Positions 21,691-35,463 of a DNA stretch of 64,000 bases are shown one piece after another. Numbering within the stretch: position 1 is the stretch's first letter; every line of letters begins with the position of its first letter. The notes below the pieces were generated by a model. It saw nothing but the letters and a program-made list of their open reading frames with translations, was not told the origin of the DNA and did not search any database. Position numbers and translations under genes: made by a program. Source of the DNA: Hydractinia symbiolongicarpus (lineage: Eukaryota; Cnidaria; Hydrozoa; Anthoathecata; Hydractiniidae); the NCBI RefSeq assembly GCF_029227915.1, contig NC_079887.1:186001-250000 (forward strand), given 5' to 3'.

Positions 21691-24600
21691 TTCTGGAAAT
21701 GAGTTTACTCACAGGGTACTTTCTTTGTATACATTCGACTATACGTGCCAAGCCCGGGATTTACGGGAAATCGCGGGTTTTCGTTTGCAGGCGATGAAAC
21801 TTCTTTTATTCAGCGTCTCATCAAAAATGAAAACATTTTTAAAAACTACAAGTCTCATGGGCTTTAGTGGTGAAAAAATAATTTAAAAAATCGTTCTGGA
21901 AATGAGTTTACTCACAGGGTACTTTCTTTGTATACTTTTGACTATGCGGGCCGAGTCCGGGGTTTACGGGAAATGGCGGGTTTTCGTTTGCCGGCGATTA
22001 AGCTTCTTTTATTCAGCGTCTCATCAAAAATAAAAACATTTTTGAAAACTACAAGTCTCAAGCGTTTTAGTGGTGAAAAGATAATTTAAAAAATCGTTTT
22101 GGAAATGAGTTTACTCACAGGGTACTTTCTTTGTATACATTCGACTATACGGGCCAAGCCCGGGATTTACGGGAAATCGCGGGTTTTCGTTTGCCGGCGA
22201 TTAAACCAGTTTCATTAGGCGTCTCATCAAAAATGAAAACATTTCTGAAAACTACAAGTCTCATGCATTTTAGTGGTGAAAAAATAATTTAAAAATTCGT
22301 TCGGGAAATGAGTTTACTCCCCGGGTACTTTCTTTGTATACTTTTGACTATACGGGCCGAGTCCGGGATTTACGGGAAATCGCAGGTTTTCGTTTGCCGG
22401 CGATTAAACTTCTTTTATTCAGCGTCTCATCAAAAATGAAAACATTTTTGAAAACTACAAGTCTCATGCGTTCTAGTGGTGAAAAAATAATTTAAAAAAT
22501 CGTTCGGGAAATGAGTTTACACCCTGGGTACTTTCTTTGTATACTTTTGACTATACGGGCCAAGCCGGGATTTACGGGAAATCGCGGGTTTTCGTTTGCC
22601 GGCGATTAAACCACTTTCATTAAGCGTCTCATCAAAAATGAAAACATTTCTGAAAACTACAAGTCTGATGCATTTTAGTGGTGAAAAAATAATTTAAAAA
22701 TTCGTTCGGGAAATGAGTTTACTCACTGGGTACTTTCCTTGTATACTTTTGACTATACGGGCCGAGTCCGGGATTTACTGGAAATCGCGGGTTTTCGTTT
22801 GCCGGCGATTAAACTTCTCTTATTCTGCGTCTCATCAAAAATGAAAACATTTTTAAAAACTACAAGTTTCATGGGCTTTAGTGGTGAAATAATAATTTAA
22901 ATAATCGTTTGGGAAATGAGTTTACTCCCTGGGTACTTTCTTTGTATACATTCGACTATACGGGCCAAGCCCGGGATTTACGGGAAATCGCGGGTTTTCG
23001 TTTGCCGGCGATTAAACCACTTTCATTAAGCGTCTCATCAAAAATGAAAACATTTCTGAAAACTACAAGTCTCATGCATTTTAGTGGTGAAAAAATAATT
23101 TAAAAATTCGTTCGGGAAATGAGTTTACTCCCCGGGTACTTTCTTTGTATACTTTTGACTATACGGGCCGAGTCCGGGATTTACGGGAAATCGCAGGTTT
23201 TCGTTTGCCGGCGATTAAACTTCTTTTATTCAGCGTCTCATCAAAAATGAAAACATTTTTGAAAACTACAAGTCTCATGCATTTTAGTGGTGAAAAAATA
23301 ATTTAAAAATTCGTTCGGGAAATGAGTTTACTCACTGGGTACTTTCCTTGTATACTTTTGACTATACGGGCCGAGTCCGGGATTTACGGGAAATCGCGGG
23401 TTTTCGTTTGCCGGTGATTAAACTTCTCTTATTCTGCGTCTCATCAAAAATGAAAACATTTTTAAAAACTACAAGTTTCATGGGCTTTAGTGGTGAAATA
23501 ATAATTTAAATAATCGTTTGGGAAATGAGTTTACTCCCTGGGTACTTTCTTTGTATACATTCGACTATACGGGACAAGCCCGGGATTTACGGGAATTCGC
23601 GGGTTTTCGTTTGCCGGCGATTAAACCACTTTCATTAAGCGTCTCATCAAAAATGAAAACATTTCTGAAAACTACAAGTCTCATGCATTTTAGTGGTGAA
23701 AAAATAATTTAAAAATTCGTTCGGGAAATGAGTTTACTCCCCGGGTACTTTCTTTGTATACTTTTGACTATACGGGCCGAGTCCGGGATTTACGGGAAAT
23801 CGCAGGTTTTCGTTTGCCGGCGATTAAACTTCTTTTATTCAGCGTCTCATCAAAAATGAAAACATTTTTGAAAACTACAGGTCTCATGCGTTTTAGTGGT
23901 GAAAAAATAATTTAAATAATCGTTTGGGAAATGAGTTTACTCCCTGACTACTTTCTTTGTATCCTTTTGACTATACCGGCCGAGTCCGGGATTTACGGGA
24001 AATCGCAGGTTTTCGTTTGCCGGCGATTAAACTTCTTTTATTCAGCGTCTCATCAAAAATGAAAACATTTTTGAAAACTACAAGTCTCATGCGTTTTAGT
24101 GGTGAAAAAATAATTTAAAAAATCGTTCGGGAAATGAGTTTACACCCTGGGTACTTTCTTTGTATACTTTTGACTATACGGGCCGAGTCCGGGATTTACG
24201 GAAAATCGCAGGTTTTCGTTTGCCGGCTATTAAACTTCTTTTATTCAGCGTCTCATCAAAAATGAAAACATTTTTGAAAACTACAAGTCTCATGCGTTTT
24301 AGTGGTGAAAAAATAATTTAAAAAATCGTTCGAGAAATGAGTTTACACCCTGGGTACTTTCTTTGTATACTTTTGACTATACGGGCCGAGTCCGGGATTT
24401 ACGGAAAATCGCAGGTTTTCGTTTGCCGGCTATTAAACTTCTTTTATTCAGCGTCTCATCAAAAATGGAAACATTTTTGAAAACTACAAGTCTCATGCGT
24501 TTTAGTGGTGAAAAAATAATTTAAAAATTCGTTAGGGAAATGAGTTTACTCACTGGGTACTTTCCTTGTATACTTTTGACTATACGGGCCGAGACCGGGA

Positions 24601-25343
24601 TTTACGGGAAATCGTTGGTTTTCGTTTGCCGGCGATTAAACTTCTTTTATTCAGCGTCTCATCAAAAATGAAAACATTTTTAAAAACTACAAGTCTCATA
24701 GGCTTTAGTGGTAAAATATAAATTTAAAAAATCGTTTGGGAAATGAGTTTCCTCCCTGGGTACTTTGTTTGTATACTTTTGACTATACGGGCCGAGTCCG
24801 AGATTTACGGGAAATCGCAGGTTTTCGTTTGCCGGCGATTAAACTTCTTTTATTCAGCGTCTCATCAAAAATGAAAACATTTTTGAAAACTACAAGTCTC
24901 ATGCGTTTTAGTGGTGAAAAAATGAATTAAAAAATCGTTCGGGAAATGAGTTTACTCCCTGGGTACTTTCTTTATATACTTTTGACTTTACAGGCCGAGT
25001 ACGGGATTTACGGGACATCGCGGGTTTTCGTTTGCCGGCGATTAAACCTCTTTCATTAAGCGTCTCATCAAAAGTGAAAACATTTTTAAAAACTACAAGT
25101 CTCATGGGCTTTAGTGGTGAAATAATAATTTAAAAAATCGTTCGGGAAATGAGCTTACACCCCGGGTACTTTCTTTGTATACTTTTGACTATACGGGCCG
25201 AGTCCGGGATTTACGGGAAATCGCAGGTTTTCGTTTGCCGGCGATTAAACTTCTTTTATTCAGCGTCTTATCAAAAATGAAAACATTTTTGAAAACTACA
25301 AGTCTCATGCGTTTTAGTGGTGAAAAAATAATTTAAAAAATCG
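21691..25343 (+). repeat. 18-monomer HOR (~3.65 kb), copy 2
   Basis: Direct tandem copy of 18,031-21,690, starting where the first ends. The match stops at about 25,343, where GAGTTAACTCCC appears in place of the TCACAGGG unit. Private differences include TTTACTGGAAATCG (about 22,776), CCGGTGATT (about 23,413), CTACAGGTCTC (about 23,876) and AAAATGGAAAC (about 24,463). The unit near 23,150 is of the TTTTGAC type where copy 1 has an ATTCGAC patch. Confidence 0.94.
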
Positions 25344-28300
25344 TTCGGGAAATGAGTTAACTCCCTGGGTACTTTCTTTGTATACTTTTGACTATACGGG
25401 CCGAGACCGGGATTTACGGGAAGTCGCGGGTTTTCGTTTGCCGGCGATTAAACTTCTTCTATTCAGCGTCTCATCAAAAATGAAAATATTTTTTAAATAC
25501 TACAAGTCTCATGGGCTTTAGTGGTGAAATAATAATTTAAAAAATCGTTCGGGAAATGAGTTTACTTCCTGGGTACTTTCTTTGTATACATTCGACTATA
25601 CGGGCCAAGCCCGGGATTTACGGGAAATCGCGGGATTTCGTTTGCCGGCGATTAAACCCCTTTATTAAGCGTCTCATCAAAAATGAAAACATTTTTAAAA
25701 ACTACAACTCTCATGGGTTTTAGTGGTAAAATATAAATTTAAAAAATCGTTTGGGAAATGAGTTTCCTCCCTGGGTACTTTGTTTGTATACTTTTGACTA
25801 TACGGGCCGAGTCCGGGATTTACGGGAAATCGCAGGTTTTCGTTTGTCGGCGATTAAACTTCTTTTATTCAGCGTCTCATCAAAAATGAAAACATTTTTG
25901 AAAACTACAAGTCTCATGCGTTTTAGTGGTGAAAAAATGAATTAAAAAATCGTTCGGGAAATGAGTTTACTCCCTGGGTACTTTTTTTATATACTTTTGA
26001 CTTTACAGGCCGAGTACGGGATTTACGGGACATCGCGGGTTTTCGTTTGCCGGCGATTAAACCTCTTTCATTAAACGTCTCATCAAAAATAAAAACATTT
26101 TTAAAAACTACAAGTCTCATGGGCTTTAGTGGTGAAATAATAATTTAAAAAATCGTTCGGGAAATGAGTTTACACCCCGGGTACTTTCTTTATATACTTT
26201 TGACTATACGGGCCGAGTCCGGGATTTACGGGAAATCGCAGGTTTTCGTTTGCCGGCGATTAAACTTCTTTTATTCAGCGTCTCATCAAAAATAAAAACA
26301 TTTTTAAAAACTACAAGTCTCATGCGTTTTAGCGGTGAAAAAAAAAATTAAAAAATCGTTCGGGAAATGAGTTTACTTCCTGGTTACTTTCTTTGTATAC
26401 ATTCGACTATACGGGCCAAGCCCGGGATTTACGGGAAATCGCGGGATTTCGTTTGGCGGTGATTAAACCTCTTTTAATAAGCGTCTCATCAAAAATAAAA
26501 ACATTTTTAAAAACTACAAGTCTCATGGGTTTTAGTGGTGAAATAATAATTTAAAAAATCGTTCGGGAAATGAGTTTACACCCCGGGTACTTTCTTTGTA
26601 TACTTTTGACTATACGGGCCGAGTCCGGGATTTACGGGAAATCGCAGGTTTTCGTTTGCCGGCGATTAAACTTCTTTTATTCAGCGTCTCATCAAAAATA
26701 AAAACATTTTTGAAAACTACAAGTCTCATGCGTTTTAGTGGTGAAAAAATAATTTAAAAAATCGTTCGGGAAATGAGTTAACTCCCTGGGTACTTTCTTT
26801 GTATACTTTTGACTATACGGGCCGAGTCCGGGATTTACGGGAAGTCGCGGGTTTTCGTTTGCCGGCGATTAAACTTCTTTTATTCAGCGTCTCATCAAAA
26901 ATGAAAATATTTTTAAATACTACAAGTCTCATGGGCTTTAGTGGTGAAATAATAATTTAAAAAATCGTTCGGGAAATGAGTTTACACCCCGGGTACTTTC
27001 TTTGTATACTTTTGACTATACGGGCCGAGTCCGGGATTTACGGGAAGTCGCGGGTTTTCGTTTGCCGGCGATTAAACTTCTTTTATTCAGCGTCTCATCA
27101 AAAATGAAAATATTTTTAAATACTACAAGTCTCATGGGCTTTAGTGGTGAAATAATAATTTAAAAAATCGTTCGGGAAATGAGTTTACTTCCTGGGTACT
27201 TTCTTTGTATACATTCGACTACACGGGTCAAGCCCGGGATTTACGGGAAATCGCGGGATTTCGTTTGACGGCGATTAAACCCCTTTACTAAGCGTCTCAT
27301 CAAAAATGAAAACATTTTTAAAAACTACAAGTCTCATGGGCTTTAGTGGTGAAATAATAATTTAAAAAATCGTTCGGGAAATGAGTTTACACCCCGGGTA
27401 CTTTCTTTGTATACTTTTGACTATACGGGCCGAGTCCGGGATTTACGGGAAGTCGCGGGTTTTCGTTTGCCGGCGATTAAACTTCTTTTATTCAGCATCT
27501 CATCAAAAATGAAAATATTTTTAAATACTACAAGTGTCATGGGCTTTAGTGGTGAAATAATAATTTAAAAAATCGTTTGGAAAATGAGTTTACACCCTGG
27601 GTACTTTCTTTGTGTACTTTTGACTATGCAGGCCGAGTCCGGGGTTTACGGGAAATGGCGGGTTTTCGTTTGCCGGCGATTAAACTTCTTTTATTTAACG
27701 TCTCAACAAAAATGAAAACATTTTTGAAAACTACAAGTCTCAAGCGTTTTAGTGGTGAAAAGATAATTTAAAAAATCGCTTTGGAAATGAGTTTACTCAC
27801 AGGGTACTTTCTTTGTATACATTCGACTATACGGGCCAAGCCCGGGATTTACGGGAAATCGCGGGTTTTCGTTTGCCGGCGATTAAACCACTTTTATTAA
27901 GCGTCTCATCAAAAATGAAAACATTTCTGAAAACTACAAGTCTCATGCGTTTTAGTGGTGAAAAAATAATTTAAAAATTCGCTCGGGAAATGAGTTTACT
28001 CACTGGGTACTTTCCTTGTATACTTTTGACTATACGGGCCGGTTCCGGGATTTACGGGAAATCGCGGGTTTTTGTTTGCCGGCGATTAAACTTCTTTTAT
28101 TCAGCGTCTCATCATAAATGAAAACATTTTTGAAAACTACAAGTCTCAAGCGTTTTAGTGGTGAAATAATAATTTAAAAAATCGTTTTGGAAATGAGTTT
28201 ACTCACAGGGTACTCTCTTTGTAAACATTCAACTATACGGGCCAAGCCCGGGATTTACGGGAAATCGCGGGTTTTCGTTTGCCGGCGATTAAACCACTTT

Positions 28301-29130
28301 CATTAAGCGTCTCATCAAAAATGAAAACATTTCTGAAAACTACAAGTCTCATGCGTTTTAGTGGTGAAAAAATAATTTAAAAATTCGTCCGGGAAATGAG
28401 TTTACTCACTGGGTACTTTCCTTGTATACTTTTGACTATACGGGCCGAGTCCGGGATTTACGGGAAATCGCGGGTTTTCGTTTGCCGGCGATTAAACTTC
28501 TTTTATTCAGCGTCTCATCAAAAATGAAAACATTTTTAAAAACTACAAGTCTCATGGGCTTTAGTGGTGAAATAATAATTTAAAAAATCGTTTGGGAACT
28601 GAGTTTACTCCCTGGGTACTTTCTTTGTATACTTTTGACTATACGGGCCGAGTCCGGGATTTACGGGAAGTCGCAGGTTTTCGTTTGCAGGCGATTAAAT
28701 TTCTTTTATTCAGCGTCTCATCAAAAATGAAAACATTTTTGAAAACTACAAGTCTCATGCGTTTTAGTGGTGAAAAAATAATTTAAAAAATCGTTCGGGA
28801 AATTAGTTTACACCGTGGGTACTCTCTTTGTATACTTTTGACTATACGGGCCGAGTCCGGGATTTACGGGAAGTCGCAGGTTTTCGTTTGCCGGCGATTA
28901 AACTTCTTTTATTTAACGTCTCAACAAAAATGAAAACATTTTTGAAAACTACAAGTCTCAAGCGTTTTAGTGGTGAAAAGATAATTTAAAAAATCGTTTT
29001 GGAAATGAGTTTACTCACAGGGTACTTTCTTTGTATACATTCGACTATACGGGCCAAGCCCGGGATTTACGGGAAATCGCGGGTTTTCGTTTGCCGGCGA
29101 TTAAACCACTTTTATTAAGCGTCTCATCAA
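25344..29130 (+). repeat. Heterogeneous satellite region
   Basis: About 19 monomers with weaker periodicity. Units with TTTCCTCCCTGGG and GAATTAAAAAATCG near 25.75-26.12 kb repeat 24.74-25.11 kb at an offset of 1,015 bp (five monomers). Units with GGGAAGTCGCGGG and TTTTTAAATACTAC recur near 25.4, 26.8, 27.0 and 27.4 kb. Units with CAACAAAAATG and CAAGCGTTTTAG appear from 27.6 kb. One-base losses give 202 bp units near 25,660 and 27,285. Only satellite is present. Confidence 0.85.
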
Positions 29131-30550
29131 AAATGAAAACATTTTTGAAAACTACAAGTCTCATGCGTTTTAGTGGTGAAAAAATAATTTAAAAAATCGT
29201 TAAGGAAATGAGTTTACACCCTGGGTACTTTCTTTGTATACTTTTGACTATACGGGCCGGGTCCGGGATTTACGGGAAATCGCAGGTTTTCGTTTGCCGG
29301 CGATTAAACCTCTTTTATTCAGCGTCTCATCAAAAATGAAAACATTTTTAAAAACTACAAGTCTCATGCGTTTTAGTGGTGAAAAAGTAATTTTAAAAAT
29401 CGTTCGGGAAATGAGTTTACTCCCTGGGTACTTTCTTTGTATACTTTTGACTATACGGGTCAAGCCCGGGATTTACGGGAAATCGCGGGTTTTCGTTTGC
29501 CGGCGATTAAACTTCTTTTATTCAGCATCTCATCAAAAATGAAAATATTTTTAAATAATACAAGTGTCATGGGCTTTAGTGGTGAAATAATAATTTAAAA
29601 AATCGTTCGGGAAATGAGTTTACACCCTGGGTACTTTCTTTGTATACTTTTGACTATGCAGGCCGAGTCCGGGTTTACGGGAAATGGCGGGTTTTCGTTT
29701 GCCGGCGATTAAACTTCTTTTATTTAACGTCTCAACAAAAATGAAAACATTTTTGAAAACTACAAGTCTCAAGCGTTTTAGTGGTGAGAAGATAATTTAA
29801 AAAATCGTTTTGGAAATGAGTTTACTCACAAGGTACTTTCTTTGTATACATTCGACTATACGGGCCAAGCCCGGGATTTACGGGAAATCGCGGGTTTTCT
29901 TTTGATGGCGATTAAACCACTTTTATTAAGCGTCTCATCAAAAATGAAAACATTTCTGAAAACTACAAGTCTCATGCGTTTTAGTGGTGAAAAAATAATT
30001 TAAAAATTCGGTCGGGAAATGAGTTTACTCACTGGGCACTTCCCTTGTATACTTTTGACTATACGGACCGAGTCCGGGATTTACGGGAAATCGCGGGTTT
30101 TCGTTTGCCGGCGATTAAACTTCTTTTATTTAGCGTCTCACCAAAAATGAAAACATTTTTGAAAACTACAAGTCTCAAGCGTTTTAGTGGTGAAAAGATA
30201 ATTTAAAAAATCGTTTTGGAAATGAGTTTACACACAGGGTACTTTCTTTGTATACATTCGACTATACGGGCCAAGCCCGGGAATTACGGGACATCGCCGG
30301 TTTTCGTTTGCCGGCGATTAAACCACTTTCATTAAGCGTCTCATCAAAAATGAAAACATTTCTGAAAACTACAAGTCTCATGCGTTTTAGTGGTGAAAAA
30401 ATAATTTAAAAAATCGTTTTGGAAATGAGTTTACTCACAGGGTACTTTCCTTGTATACTTTTGACTATACGGGCCGAGTCCGGGATTTACGGTAAATCGC
30501 GGGTTTTCGTTTGCTGGCGATTAAATTTCTTTTATTCAGCGTCTCATCAA
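29131..30550 (+). repeat. Seven-monomer HOR (1,420 bp), copy 1
   Basis: Marked by TCGTTAAGGAAATGAG, GTAATTTTAAAAATCG, AAATAATACAAGTGTCATG, TCACAAGGTAC and ATTCGGTCGGG. The same ordered marks recur 1,420 bp downstream (29,234 and 30,654 are equivalent). It includes a TTTTGATGGCG variant near 29,902 that its partner lacks. Confidence 0.9.
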
Positions 30551-31480
30551 AAATGAAAACATTTTTGAAAACTACAAGTCTCATGCGTTTTAGTGGTGAA
30601 AAAATAATTTAAAAAATCGTTAAGGAAATGAGTTTACACCCTGGGTACTTTCTTTGTATACTTTTGACTATACGGGCCGGGTCCGGGATTTACGGGAAAT
30701 CGCAGGTTTTCGTTTGCCGGCGATTAAACCTCTTTTATTCAGCGTCTCATCAAAAATGAAAACATTTTTAAAAACTACAAGTCTCATGCGTTTTAGTGGT
30801 GAAAAAGTAATTTTAAAAATCGTTCGGGAAATGAGTTTACTCCCTGGGTACTTTCTTTGTATACTTTTGACTATACGGGTCAAGCCCGGGATTTACGGGA
30901 AATCGCGGGTTTTCGTTTGCCGGCGATTAAACTTCTTTTATTCAGCATCTCATCAAAAATGAAAATATTTTTAAATAATACAAGTGTCATGGGCTTTAGT
31001 GGTGAAATAATAATTTAAAAAATCGTTCGGGAAATGAGTTTACACCCTGGGTACTTTCTTTGTATACTTTTGACTATGCAGGCCGAGTCCGGGTTTACGG
31101 GAAATGGCGGGTTTTCGTTTGCCGGCGATTAAACTTCTTTTATTTAACGTCTCAACAAAAATGAAAACATTTTTGAAAACTACAAGTCTCAAGCGTTTTA
31201 GTGGTGAGAAGATAATTTAAAAAATCGTTTTGGAAATGAGTTTACTCACAAGGTACTTTCTTTGTATACATTCGACTATACGGGCCAAGCCCGGGATTTA
31301 CGGGAAATCGCGGATTTTCGTTTGCCGGCGATTAAACCACTTTTATTAAGCGTCTCATCAAAAATGAAAACATTTCTGAAAACTACAAGTCTCATGCGTT
31401 TTAGTGGTGAAAAAATAATTTAAAAATTCGGTCGGGAAATGAGTTTACTCACTGGGCACTTCCCTTGTATACTTTTGACT
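30551..31480 (+). repeat. Seven-monomer HOR (1,420 bp), copy 2 (truncated)
   Basis: It repeats the first 900 or so bases of 29,131-30,550. The match ends at about 31,480, inside a monomer that begins TCACTGGGCACTTCCC, as at 30,020, and continues as class H (GAGTACGGG, TTTACCGG). This is the junction to the HOR family of region 5. Confidence 0.88.
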
Positions 31481-32964
31481 ATACGGGCCGAGTACGGGAT
31501 TTACGGGAAATCGCGGGTTTTCGTTTACCGGCGATTAAACTTCTTTTATTCAGCGTCTCATCAAAAATGAAAACATTTTTGAAAACTACAAGTCTCATGC
31601 GTTTTAGTGGTGAAAAAATAATTTAAAAAATCGTTCAGGAAATGAGTTTACACCCTGGGTACTTTCTTTGTATACTTTTGACTATACGGGCCGGGTCCGG
31701 GATTTACGGGAAATCGGAGGTTTTCGTTTGCCGGCGATTAAACCTCTTTTATTCAGCGTCTCATCAAAAATGAAAACATTTTTAAAAAACTACAAGTCTC
31801 ATGCGTTTTAGTGGTGAAAGAATAATTTAAAAAATCGTTCTGGAAATGAGTTTACTCCATGGGTACTTTCTTTGTATACTTTTGACTATACGGGCCGAGT
31901 CCGGGATTTACGGGAAATCGCAGGTTTTCGTTTGCCGGCGATTAAACTGCTTTTATTCAGCGTCTCATCAAAAATGAAAACATTCTTGAAAACTACAAGT
32001 CTCATGCGCTTTAGTGGTGAAATAATAATTTAAAAAATCGTTTGGGAAATGAGTTTACTCCCTGGGTACTTTCTTTGTATACTTTTGACTTTACGGGCCG
32101 AGTACGGGATTTACGGGAAATCGCGGGTTTTCGTTTACCGGCGATTAAACTTCTTTTATTCAGCGTCTCATCAAAAATGAAAACATTTTTGAAAACTACA
32201 AGTCTCATGCGTTTTAGTGGTGAAAAAATAATTTAAAAAATCGTTCAGGAAATGAGTTTACACCCTGGGTACTTCCTTTGTATACTTTTGACTATACGGG
32301 CCGGGTCCGGGATTTACGGGAAATCGGAGGTTTTCGTTTGCCAGCGATTAAACCTCTTTTATTCAGCGTCTCATCAAAAATGAAAACATTTTTAAAAAAC
32401 TACAAGTCTCATGCGTTTTAGTGGTGAAAAAATAATTTAAAAAATCGTTCTGGAAATGAGTTTACTCCCTGGGTACTTTCTTTGTATACTTTTGACTATA
32501 CGGGCCGAGTCCGGGATTTACGGGAAATCGCAGGTTTTCGTTTGCCGGCGATTAAACTGCTTTTATTCAGCGTCTCATCAAAAATGAAAACATTCTTGTA
32601 AACTACAAGTCTCATGCCCTTTAGTGGTGAAATAATAATTTAAAAAATCGTTTGGGAAATGAGTTTACTCCCTGGGTACTTTCTTTGTATACTTTTGACT
32701 ATACTGGCCGAGTCCAGGATTTACGGGAAATCGCAGGTTTTCGTTTGCCGGCGATTAAACTTCTTTTATTCAGCGTCTCATCAAAAATGAAAACATTTTT
32801 AAAAACTACAAGTCTCATGGGCTTTAGTGGTGAAATAATAATTTAAAAAATCGTTTGGGAAATGAGTTTACTCACAGGGTACTTTCCTTGTATACTTTTG
32901 ACTATACGGGCCGAGTCCGGGATTTACGGTAAATCGCGGGTTTTCGTTTGCCGGCGAATAAATT
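31481..32964 (+). repeat. H/G/F/D family block after the 31.48 kb junction
   Basis: Order H G F H G F D plus the unit with TCACAGGG and GGCGAATAAATTTC. From the junction it follows 5,504-6,676 at a constant offset of 25,976. At the D unit (32,652) it switches register and follows the series after 4,644. The TACTCCATGGG variant at about 31,855 is absent from the region 1 counterpart but recurs at about 33,890 and 36,733. Confidence 0.88.
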
Positions 32965-35463
32965 TCTTTTATTCAGCGTCTCATCAAAAATGAAAACATT
33001 TTTGAAAACTACAAGTCTCATGCGTTTTAGTGGTGAAAAAATAATTTAAAAAATCGTTCGGGAAATTAGTTTACACCGTGGGTACTCTCTTTGTATACTT
33101 TTGACTATACGGGCCGAGTCCAGGATTTACGGGAAATCGCAGGTTTTCCTTTGCCGGCGATTAAACTTCTTTTATTTAGCGTCTCATCAAAAATGAAAAC
33201 ATTTTTGAAAACTACAAGTCTCATGGGCTTTAGTGGTAAAAAAATAATTTAAAAATTCGTTAGGGAAATGAGTTTAATCACTGGGTACTTTCCTTGTATA
33301 CTTTTGACTATACGGGTCGAGACCGGGATTTACGGGAAATTGCGGGTTTTCGTTTGCCGGCGATTAAACTTCTTTTATTCAGCGTCTCATCAAAAATGAA
33401 AACATTTTTAAAAACTACAAGTCTCATGGGCTTTAGTGGTGAAATAATAATTTAAAAAATCGTTTGGGAAATGAGTTTACTCCCTGGGTACTTTCTTTGT
33501 ATACTTTTGACTTTACGGGCCGAGTACGGGATTTACGGGAAATCGCGGGTTTTCGTTTACCGGCGATTAAACTTCTTTTATTCAGCGTTTCATCAAAAAT
33601 GAAAACATTTTTGAAAACTACAAGTCTCATGCGTTTTAGTGGTGAAAAAATAATTTAAAAAATCGTTCAGGAAATGAGTTTACACCCTGGGTACTTTCTT
33701 TGTATACTTTTGACTATACGGGCCGGGTCCGGGATTTACGGGAAATCGGAGGTTTTCGTTTGCCGGCGATTAAACCTCTTTTATTCAGCGTCTCATCAAA
33801 AATGAAAACATTTTTAAAAAACTACAAGTCTCATGCGTTTTAGTGGTGAAAAAATAATTTAAAAAATCGTTCTGGAAATGAGTTTACTCCATGGGTACTT
33901 TCTTTGTATACTTTTGACTATACGGGCCGAGTCCGGGATTTACGGGAAATCGCAGGTTTTCGTTTGCCGGTGATTAAACTGCTTTTATTCAGCGTCTCAT
34001 CAAAAATGAAAACATTCTTGAAAACTACAAGTCTCATGCGCTTTAGTGGTGAAATAATAATTTAAAAAATCGTTTGGGAAATGAGTTTACTCCCTGGGTA
34101 CTTTCTTTGTATACTTTTGACTTTACGGGCCGAGTACGGGATTTACGGGAAATCACGGGTTTTCGTTTACCGGCGATTAAACTTCTTTTATTCAGCGTCT
34201 CATCAAAAATGAAAACATTTTTGAAAACTACAAGTCTCATGCGTTTTAGTGGTGAAAAAATAATTTAAAAAATCGTTCAGGAAATGAGTTTACACCCTGG
34301 GTACTTTCTTTGTATACTTTTGACTATACGGGCCGGGTCCGGGATTTACGGGAAATCGGAGGTTTTCGTTTGCCAGCGATTAAACCTCTTTTATTCAGCG
34401 TCTCATCAAAAATGAAAACATTTTTAAAAAACTACAAGTCTCATGCGTTTTAGTGGTGAAAAAATAATTTAAAAAATCGTTCTGGAAATGAGTTTACTCC
34501 CATGGGTACTTTCTTTGTATACTTTTGACTATACGGGCCGAGTCCGGGATTTACGGGAAATCGCAGGTTTTCGTTTGCCGGCGATTAAACTGCTTTTATT
34601 CAGCGTCTCATCAAAAATGAAAACATTCTTGTAAACTACAAGTCTCATGCGCTTTAGTGGTGAAATAATAATTTAAAAAATCGTTTGGGAAATGAGTTTA
34701 CTCCCTGGGTACTTTCTTTGTATACTTTTGACTATACTGGCCGAGTCCAGGATTTACGGGAAATCGCAGGTTTTCGTTTGCCGGCGATTAAACTTCTTTT
34801 ATTCAGCGTCTCATCAAAAATGAAAACATTTTTAAAAACTACAAGTCTCATGGGCTTTAGTGGTGAAATAATAATTTAAAAAATCGTTTGGGAAATGAGT
34901 TTACTCCCTGGGTACTTTCTTTGTATACTTTTGACTTTACGGGCCGAGTACGGGATTTACGGGAAATCGCGGGTTTTCGTTTACCGGCGATTAAACTTCT
35001 TTTATTCAGTGTCTCATCAAAAATGAAAACATTTTTAATAACTACAAGTCTCATGCGTTTTAGTGGTGAAAAAATAATTTAAAAAATCGTTCAGGAAATG
35101 AGTTTACACCCTGGGTACTTTCTTTGTATACTTTTGACTATACGGGCCGGGTCCGGGATTTACGGGAAATCGGAGGTTTTCGTTTGCCGGCGATTAAACC
35201 TCTTTTATTCAGCGTCTCATCAAAAATGAAAACATTTTTAAAAAACTACAAGTCTCATGCGTTTTAGTGGTGAAAAAATAATTTAAAAAATCGTTCTGGA
35301 AATGAGTTTACTCCCTGGGTACTTTCTTTGTATACTTTTGACTATACGGGCCAAGCCCGGGATTTACGGGAAATCGCGGGTTTTCGTTTGCCGGCGATTA
35401 AACCTCTTTTATTCAGCGTCTCATCAAAAATAAAAACATTTTTAAAAACTACAAGTCTCATGC
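32965..35463 (+). repeat. 14-monomer HOR (2,846 bp spacing), copy 1
   Basis: It begins in the unit before TTAGTTTACACCGTGGG and runs through GTCGAGACCGGG, H G F H G F D H G C. The same order recurs at an offset of exactly 2,846 bp (33,464/36,310, 34,074/36,920, 34,685/37,531, 34,888/37,734). Both copies hold the one-base insertion TACTCCCATGGGTAC (about 34,495 and 37,341) and GCGTTTCATC (about 33,585 and 36,431), unlike the paralogues at 5 kb and 43 kb. Confidence 0.93.

Noticed and set aside
29234-29542. 102-codon forward frames at 3,662, 29,234 and 30,654
   Set aside because: They are read-throughs into the next monomer caused by single changes at the usual stop (for example AATTTTAAAAATCG). 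The two later ones are the same duplicated block, and the continuation is just another frame of the satellite.
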